From: UMGS946 sp048421225
GTDB lineage: Bacteria > Bacillota > Clostridia > Christensenellales > CAG-138
Direction of reading: 5' to 3'
DNA length: 10,500 nt
Assembly: GCA_048421225.1 (NCBI GenBank)
Contig: DBFNRV010000059.1
Span: forward strand, 1-10,500
Position numbers and translations under genes: made by a program. Position 1 is the first letter of the stretch. Each line of letters begins with the position of its first letter. Of the stretch, positions 5,551-10,500 are shown one piece after another. The notes below the pieces were generated by a model. The model was not told the DNA's origin. It ran no database searches and was given only the letters and a program-made list of their open reading frames with translations.

Positions 5551-8085
5551 TTACCGTTTAACCTCCTCAATTACGTACGCTTCAATGATATCTCCTTCGT
5601 GTATATCATTGAAACCCTCGATGCCAATGCCGCATTCATAGCCTGTAGCTACCTCTTTTGTGTCGTCCTTAAAGCGCTTCAAAGAAGAAATCTTGCCTTC
5701 ATGGACTACAATACCGTCCCGTACCACCCTCACCTGAGCGTTTCTGGACACCTTACCGTCCTGAACATAAGCGCCTGCAATCGTGCCTACGCCGGATACC
5801 TTGAACGTATTGCGAACTGATATGCGTCCAAGCTCCACCTCTCTGTATACGGGCGCAAACAGTCCTTTCATAGCCTTCTCTATATCCTCAATGGCGTTAT
5901 AGATTATCCTGTATAGGCGGATATCAACCTTTTCGCGTTCGGCCGTCTGCTTTGCTGTGCTGTCGGGGCGTACGTTAAAGCCAATGATAATGGCGTTGGA
6001 CGCTGCTGCGAACATTACGTCAGATCCTGTTATCGCGCCTACGCCGCCATGTATGCAGCGTACGCGGACCTCTTCGTTGGATAGCTTTTCAAGGGCCTGC
6101 TTTACCGCCTCTACAGAGCCGTGCACGTCAGCCTTGACGATAATGTTCAGATCCTTAACCTGGCCCTCGGCAATCTGGTTGAAAAGATCGTCAAGGGATA
6201 CCTTTGACATCATCTTAAGCTGCGCCGCCTTTTGCTTGTCGCGCCTCTCTTCGGCGACCTGCCTTGACAGCTTGTCGGCTTCGGCGACGTTTAAGACATC
6301 GCCTGCGGAGGGGACCTCGGAGAAGCCGAGCACCTCTACGGGCTGCCCAGGACCTGCCGACGTAACCCTTCTGCCCTTGTCGTCCATAAGCGCGCGAACC
6401 CGCCCATAGGCTGTTCCCGCAACGATTGTGTCGCCGATTTTGAGGGTGCCGTTTTGTATAAGGACGGTGGCGATGGGGCCTCTGCCCTTATGCAATTCGG
6501 CTTCAATTATAGTGCCCTTGGCAATTCGATTTGGATTGGCCTTAAGCTCAAGCACCTCCGCCTGCAAAAGCACCATCTCAAGAAGCGTTTCAAGGTTTTC
6601 GCCAGTCTTTGCTGAAACGGGAACGCAAATCGTATCGCCGCCCCATTCCTCGGTAACCAACCCATATTCGGTGAGCTGCTGTTTTACCTGCTCGGGATTT
6701 GCATTGGGCCTGTCGATCTTGTTTATAGCTACTATTATCGGTACTTCCGCCGCCTTAGCGTGATTGATCGCCTCAATGGTCTGAGGCATTATTCCGTCGT
6801 CCGCCGCTACAACAAGTATTACTATATCAGTGACCTGTGCGCCGCGGGCGCGCATTGACGTAAAGGCCTCGTGGCCTGGAGTGTCTATAAATGTGATCGG
6901 CTTCCCGTTGCACAATACCTGGTATGCGCCTATATGCTGGGTAATTCCTCCGGCTTCGCCGGCTGTCACGCTTGAGTGGCGTATTGCGTCTAAAAGCGAA
7001 GTCTTGCCATGGTCTACATGCCCCATTATTGTCACTACAGGGGGACGCTCAATCAGGTTCTGCTCCTCGTCCGCAACGGCGCTTTCCTGAAGGACATCCT
7101 CAAATGTTTTCAGCGGCTGGTATTCAAGCTCTATGTCATAATCAGCGGCAATCAATGAGCAGGTATCATAATCAATATCCTGGTTAATGGTTGCCATTAT
7201 GCCAAGGTTGAATAGTTTCTTTATTATTTCCGCCACGGGTTTGCCTATCTTCTCAGAGAGGTCTTTAACGGTTATTGTTTCCGTAGTGATCACCGCCTTT
7301 TCGATCTTGACAGGTTCCGGTTTATGTACGGGCTGCTGCTGTTTCCTGGCCTTTGGATATCTTGAGCCAAACTGCGCCTCGTCGTCCCAGCCGCTTGTAC
7401 CACCCTTTATTGATTTCCGGTTCCTGGATTTTTTATCGTTGTCACGGGCCTTATTTTTATCGGGCTTATCCCTGCCGGAGGGTTGGGCTCGTTTCTCGCC
7501 CTGTCCAGCTTTTTGAGCGTCGGCCTTTGGAGTCTTAGGCGTAGTTGGCGCCTTAGGCGCAGCGTCCGATGCACGCTGTGCCGGAGGCGAGGGCTCCCTG
7601 CTCTGCCTTGCCGGCCGGCTATCCGGTTTGGGTGCGCGGTCGCGGTCATGTGCCGGAGGCGTTTGTACAATCTCCGTCACAGTCGTTTCGGGGCCGTTTA
7701 TATCAATATCGGGCTTGGTATGATGTTCGGGTTCAGGCGCGGGAGCCGGTTCGGGCTGCGTCTGGCCTCCTTGATCAGTTATGGCCGCTTCCGCTTCCGG
7801 CTTGATGGCAGCGGCGACGATCTCCTCGTCGTCTTCATCGTTCCCGCCGACATGTACGGCTAGCGAGGCGTCCGATTCGAGATTTTTAAGGAACAGTTCC
7901 CTGCGTTCACGTTCCTGCTGAGCCTCGCGTTCCTGTTTTTCCTTCTCTATAAGCTGGGACTCGCGCCGTTTTACACCCTGCAGGGAGGTGCTTACTTCGC
8001 CGTGAATATGCTTTATCCGCTCAAACAGCACCTTTACTATTTCGTCCAGCGCATGCACTGAATCGGTAATTTTAACCTTTGACAT
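5551..8085 (-). CDS. infB: Translation initiation factor IF-2
   Basis: IF2 is the GTPase that brings initiator fMet-tRNA to the 30S subunit and promotes subunit joining. The protein has 844 residues. Residues 1-80 form a charged, probably helical region rich in Lys, Glu and Arg. Residues 85-260 are a low-complexity, Pro/Lys/Ala-rich linker. An IF2_N-type module follows at about 263-320. The G domain has G-H-V-D-H-G-K-T (about 355-362), D-T-P-G-H (about 401-405), N-K-I-D (about 455-458) and S-A-K (about 491-493). The C-terminal domains end with the fMet-tRNA-binding part (E-C-G-I-G-I-E-G). The ATG at 8085 overlaps the ylxQ stop as TGATG, with a G-rich RBS 7 nt before it; two TTG codons directly upstream are less likely. 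Confidence 0.97.
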   Translation of the reverse strand: MSKVKITDSVHALDEIVKVLFERIKHIHGEVSTSLQGVKRRESQLIEKEKQEREAQQERERRELFLKNLESDASLAVHVGGNDEDDEEIVAAAIKPEAEAAITDQGGQTQPEPAPAPEPEHHTKPDIDINGPETTVTEIVQTPPAHDRDRAPKPDSRPARQSREPSPPAQRASDAAPKAPTTPKTPKADAQKAGQGEKRAQPSGRDKPDKNKARDNDKKSRNRKSIKGGTSGWDDEAQFGSRYPKARKQQQPVHKPEPVKIEKAVITTETITVKDLSEKIGKPVAEIIKKLFNLGIMATINQDIDYDTCSLIAADYDIELEYQPLKTFEDVLQESAVADEEQNLIERPPVVTIMGHVDHGKTSLLDAIRHSSVTAGEAGGITQHIGAYQVLCNGKPITFIDTPGHEAFTSMRARGAQVTDIVILVVAADDGIMPQTIEAINHAKAAEVPIIVAINKIDRPNANPEQVKQQLTEYGLVTEEWGGDTICVPVSAKTGENLETLLEMVLLQAEVLELKANPNRIAKGTIIEAELHKGRGPIATVLIQNGTLKIGDTIVAGTAYGRVRALMDDKGRRVTSAGPGQPVEVLGFSEVPSAGDVLNVAEADKLSRQVAEERRDKQKAAQLKMMSKVSLDDLFNQIAEGQVKDLNIIVKADVHGSVEAVKQALEKLSNEEVRVRCIHGGVGAITGSDVMFAAASNAIIIGFNVRPDSTAKQTAEREKVDIRLYRIIYNAIEDIEKAMKGLFAPVYREVELGRISVRNTFKVSGVGTIAGAYVQDGKVSRNAQVRVVRDGIVVHEGKISSLKRFKDDTKEVATGYECGIGIEGFNDIHEGDIIEAYVIEEVKR

Positions 8086-8417
8086 CAACAAACACCCCCG
8101 TTGTCTGCGCCATCATCCGGCGCTTTGGTATAAATCCCTTTTATCATATCCGCAAACCCCCTGTCGGTTATAACAGCAACCATTCTGTTTTCCCTTCCTA
8201 TTGCTCCGCCAAGATTATCAACCGTAAGGCATTCAATTCCGCGGTTCATGCTTCGCTCTGTCCATCTTTTAAGCGTTGCTTTGGATGCGGAAGAATCAAG
8301 TAAGATCAACAGCGCCTTTTGGGATCCCAGAACCTTTTGAACGGCTACCTCTCCTGAATAGCATTTGCCAGCTTTCATAGCGAAACCTATGGCTGACATG
8401 AGCCTGCTTTCACTCAT
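8085..8417 (-). CDS. ylxQ: YlxQ, L7Ae-family RNA-binding protein
   Basis: This 110-residue protein belongs to the L7Ae/L30e/S12e group of kink-turn RNA-binding proteins. It begins with R-L-M-S-A-I-G-F-A-M-K-A-G-K and the G-x-x-A-V motif, then L-L-I-L-L-D-S-S-A-S, and has the G-G-A-I-G-R-E-N-R-M-V-A-V-I block typical of YlxQ. It sits in its usual place between rnpM and infB. Its ATG overlaps the end of rnpM as ATGA, and its stop overlaps the infB start as TGATG, so the three genes look translationally coupled. In this family the exact RNA target is not firmly known; a role in ribosome or RNase P-related RNA handling is inferred from context. The tail (about 98-110, D-D-G-A-D-N-G-G-V-C) is short and probably disordered. 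Confidence 0.9.
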   Translation of the reverse strand: MSESRLMSAIGFAMKAGKCYSGEVAVQKVLGSQKALLILLDSSASKATLKRWTERSMNRGIECLTVDNLGGAIGRENRMVAVITDRGFADMIKGIYTKAPDDGADNGGVC

Positions 8418-8677
8418 CCGCGCTCAAGCTCCCTTCCAAGGCGTTCGAGAAGCTCTCCGTCAAGCTTACGTTCCAAAGCGCGCTCAAGGGCCTTGGTTTT
8501 TACGGCGCGCTCAAGGCACTGTTGGCTTTTGCATAAGTACGCTCCCCTGCCGGACGCCTTGCCAGTTAAATCAATCGCAACGCTGCCCTCAATAGGACGA
8601 ACAATTCTTACAAGATCACGCTTTGGAAACATATTTCTGCATCCTACGCACATACGCATAGGCGTTTTTTTAGGCAT
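8414..8677 (-). CDS. rnpM: YlxR / RnpM, RNase P-modulating protein
   Basis: This 87-residue basic protein is a YlxR-family member, a group recently linked to modulation of RNase P (RnpM). It shows M-R-M-C-V-G-C-R near residues 7-14 and R-D-L-V-R-I-V, followed by G-K-A-S-G-R-G-A-Y-L-C and a second cysteine, then a helical, Glu/Arg-rich end. The start is taken as the ATG at 8677, with AGGAGG 11 nt upstream. A GTG at 8689 would give four more residues, but it lies inside the AGGAGGTG of that ribosome binding site, so it is very unlikely. The gene follows nusA by 38 bp and overlaps ylxQ by 4 bp. The position between nusA and infB is conserved in Firmicutes. Confidence 0.93.
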   Translation of the reverse strand: MPKKTPMRMCVGCRNMFPKRDLVRIVRPIEGSVAIDLTGKASGRGAYLCKSQQCLERAVKTKALERALERKLDGELLERLGRELERG

Positions 8678-8715
8678 TTCGTCGGCCACCTCCTAAAGGG
8701 CTGGAGCGATCAGCG

Positions 8716-9822
8716 TTAAACCTCCGGCGTATCCTCGCCCGAGTCCATGCGCTCCATTTCCTCTTCCATCTGGGCATTGCTCTTTATGTCTATTTTCCAG
8801 CGTGTAAGCTTAACCGCCAGCCTGGCGTTCTGGCCATCCTTGCCAATAGCGAGCGAAAGCTGGTTGTCTGGGACGACAACCCGTGCCACTCCATCAAACC
8901 TGTCGCCGTTTTCCTCATATTTGGCCGGTTTGGTATAAACCATAAGCACCTTTGCCGGACTCAGCGACTTAGCTATGTATATGGCGGGATCCGGATCCCA
9001 CGCGATTATGTCTATTTTTTCCCTGCGCAGTTCTTCTACGATGCGCTCGACGCGCATTCCCTTTTGCCCCACGCACGCGCCGACAGCGTCAACGCGGCTG
9101 TCGTTGGAATATACCGATATCTTTGTGCGCGAACCCGCCTCTCTGGCTATGCCCTTGATCTGCACCAGTCCGGCGTGAATTTCAGGAACTTCAAGCTCAA
9201 ACAGACGCTTTACAAGACCCGGATGAGTGCGGGAAACAAAAACCTGGGGGCCTTTGTTGGTCTTTCTTACTTCCAATACGTATACCTTAAGCCGCATATT
9301 GGTTTCGTAGGTTTCTCCAGGAGGGATCTCCCTGGCGTCAAGGAATCCGCTTGTACGGCCAATGGAGAGATAAACCCCTGCTTTATCCACGCGCTGAACA
9401 ATGCCCGTGAGCATCTCGGTTTCCTTTTCCATATATTCGTCATAGGCGTTTGACCGCTCCGTTTCGCGAATGCGCTGTACAACCACCTGCTTGGCGGTCT
9501 GTGCGGCTATACGTCCAAAGTTTTTGGGGCGTACTTCTTCCTCTATTACATCGCCTACCTCGTATAATGCGTTAATGCGTTTAGCGTTTTCAAGCGAAAC
9601 CTCGGTAAGCGGATCCTCAACAATTTCAACTACAGCCTTTGAGGCGTAGATCTTTGCCTCGCCCGTTTCTATATCAACTTCGGCCCTGGCGTTTCCAACA
9701 TTGCCGTAGTTTCGTCTATAGGCGGATATAAGCGCAGCCTCAAGGGCCTCTATGAGCTTCTCCTTGCTTACGCCGCGTTCCTTTTCTATCACATTCAGTG
9801 CTTCTATGAATTCAGCATTCAT
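8716..9822 (-). CDS. nusA: Transcription termination/antitermination factor NusA
   Basis: NusA binds RNA polymerase and nascent RNA and affects pausing, termination and antitermination. This 368-residue protein has the short architecture of Firmicutes: an N-terminal polymerase-binding domain (about 1-125), an S1 domain (about 135-199, with G-I-V-Q-R-V), and two KH domains. KH1 has the G-Q-K-G loop (about 252-255) in V-G-A-C-V-G-Q-K-G-M-R-V; KH2 has G-K-D-G (about 327-330) in L-A-I-G-K-D-G-Q-N-A-R-L-A. It ends in a short acidic tail instead of the C-terminal repeats found in proteobacteria. The ATG at 9822 lies about 12-13 nt from an AAGGAG, a wider spacing than usual. The gap to rimP is 28 bp. 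Confidence 0.97.
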   Translation of the reverse strand: MNAEFIEALNVIEKERGVSKEKLIEALEAALISAYRRNYGNVGNARAEVDIETGEAKIYASKAVVEIVEDPLTEVSLENAKRINALYEVGDVIEEEVRPKNFGRIAAQTAKQVVVQRIRETERSNAYDEYMEKETEMLTGIVQRVDKAGVYLSIGRTSGFLDAREIPPGETYETNMRLKVYVLEVRKTNKGPQVFVSRTHPGLVKRLFELEVPEIHAGLVQIKGIAREAGSRTKISVYSNDSRVDAVGACVGQKGMRVERIVEELRREKIDIIAWDPDPAIYIAKSLSPAKVLMVYTKPAKYEENGDRFDGVARVVVPDNQLSLAIGKDGQNARLAVKLTRWKIDIKSNAQMEEEMERMDSGEDTPEV

Positions 9823-9850
9823 TATAATATGTCAACTCCTTCCGGGTTGT

Positions 9851-10312
9851 CTACTCAAACTCTATCACCGGCTTTACAGAGGAGACCTCCTTCCTTAAAA
9901 AGCTTAGCCGTTCTCCGCTTTTATGTTCGGCTATTGCAAAGGAAAGCTGATCAAAACTCTCAAGCAGACCCGTAAACTCTTTTTTCCCGTCTTTTGGGGC
10001 GTAAAGCTTTACGACGATTTTTTTACCGAGGTTCCGTTCAAAATCCCTATCGCTTTTTATCGGCCTGTCAAGCCCCAAGGAGGAAACGCTTAGGTAGTAC
10101 TGCTCTGATATTGGGTCGGCTTCGTCCAGAATTGGATCCACTGCCCTGCTTACACATTCGCAGTCCTCCATTTTAATTCCGCCGGGCGAATCAATAAACA
10201 GGGTAAGCACCATGTGCCCCTGTTCCTTTTTATACTGCACCTCCACTAGCTCATATCCAAGCCCTTGAACGGTACCCTCGACCAACGCAAATACATCGTT
10301 TGTCAATTTCAT
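9851..10312 (-). CDS. rimP: Ribosome maturation factor RimP
   Basis: RimP is needed for efficient 30S subunit maturation. The 153 residues match the normal length. The N-terminal domain has G-Y-E-L-V-E-V-Q-Y and L-F-I-D-S-P-G-G-I, followed by D-C-E-C-V-S-R-A-V-D and Y-Y-L-S-V-S-S-L-G-L-D-R-P-I. The last of these is the best signature of the family. The rest is the SH3-like C-terminal domain. The ATG at 10312 follows a GGAGGG by about 12 nt. It is the first gene of the operon and is preceded by a structured leader and the operon promoter. The nusA start lies 28 bp after its stop. Confidence 0.95.
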   Translation of the reverse strand: MKLTNDVFALVEGTVQGLGYELVEVQYKKEQGHMVLTLFIDSPGGIKMEDCECVSRAVDPILDEADPISEQYYLSVSSLGLDRPIKSDRDFERNLGKKIVVKLYAPKDGKKEFTGLLESFDQLSFAIAEHKSGERLSFLRKEVSSVKPVIEFE

Positions 10313-10452
10313 AGCTATTCTTTACCCTCCGTGCGGATGGACGCGCCTAAATCAAGAAAAACCAAGGCCCCCCAATTTTCTTCATTCATAAATGAAAGGT
10401 GGGAGAACTCCCACCCTTTAAGAACCTTGTAAAAAAGGCACAACACCATACG
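10313..10452 (-). promoter_or_regulatory. Structured leader of the rimP-nusA-infB operon
   Basis: The transcript between the promoter and rimP is about 140 nt and can fold. GGTGGGAG and CTCCCACC (10398-10415) form a perfect 8-bp hairpin, flanked by AAA/TTT pairs. Next to it TTCATT/AATGAA can form a second stem. CAAGG (about 10425-10429) can pair with CCTTG (10363-10367) to close the whole region, followed by a short U-rich run. Close to the start, GGCGT/GTGCC with six T residues after it resembles a weak terminator. Attenuation or protein-dependent control is possible, but I cannot assign a known leader class. Confidence 0.45.
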
Positions 10453-10458
10453 CCTACA

Positions 10459-10487
10459 ATTATAGCATCATATTATCATAAGCGCAA
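10459..10487 (-). promoter_or_regulatory. Main promoter of the operon
   Basis: On the minus strand a perfect -10 TATAAT (10459-10464) and a -35 TTGCGC (10482-10487) are 17 bp apart. A TG one base upstream of the -10 makes it an extended -10 promoter. The predicted start is near 10452. Confidence 0.8.
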
Positions 10488-10500
10488 GCGATAAATTGCA

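Noticed and set aside
5957..6409. 150-codon plus-strand open frame opposite infB, and similar plus-strand frames elsewhere
   Set aside because: They lie antisense to well-recognised conserved genes, have no RBS or recognisable protein and are explained by the coding strand.
8678..8689. GTG start for rnpM at 8689
   Set aside because: The GTG is part of the AGGAGGTG ribosome binding site, so the ATG at 8677 is the real start.
10395..10419. T-box antiterminator-like AGGGTGGGA in the rimP leader
   Set aside because: The conserved ACCGCG part is absent, the leader is too short for a T-box specifier domain, and the sequence is explained by a simple hairpin.

Overview
The window is a complete translation/transcription-factor operon of a Clostridia-type Firmicute, followed by a small decaying family of tandem lipoprotein genes. 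Every convincing gene lies on the minus strand, so the operon reads from right to left. The gene order (rimP, nusA, ylxR/rnpM, ylxQ, infB, rbfA, nrnA, truB, ribF, rpsO), purine-rich AGGAGG-type ribosome binding sites, sigma-A-like promoters and a NusA without C-terminal repeats all point to Bacillota, probably Clostridia. I cannot name the genus. Base composition looks moderate in the operon and clearly AT-richer in the lipoprotein array.

Right end (10,500 to 9,851): a strong promoter with TATAAT and TTGCGC at 17-bp spacing, then a structured leader of about 140 nt, then rimP. Next come nusA, rnpM (ylxR), ylxQ and infB. The last three are tightly coupled: rnpM/ylxQ overlap as ATGA and ylxQ/infB as TGATG. 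A 200-bp gap holding a perfect 10-bp inverted repeat separates infB from rbfA. rbfA overlaps nrnA by 8 bp. truB and ribF follow, with a possible internal promoter in front of truB. rpsO has its own good promoter, a folded leader that could be an S15 autoregulatory site, and a Rho-independent terminator that closes the operon. Together these genes mature the 30S subunit (RimP, RbfA, S15), start translation (IF2), couple transcription to translation (NusA), modify tRNA (TruB), and handle RNA decay and cofactors (NrnA, RibF).

Left end (1 to 1,640): three intact genes for short lipoproteins of unknown function (105, 109 and 107 aa) stand in tandem. They are flanked by a decayed copy on each side: a 5'-half remnant at 1,440-1,527 and a frameshifted 3'-half fragment at about 1-100. 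The genes share nearly identical promoter/RBS/signal-peptide segments but differ in their C-terminal halves. This array is the least ordinary part of the window and the one most likely to be undescribed. The rest is a well-known conserved operon, and I see no sign of a large novel system in it.
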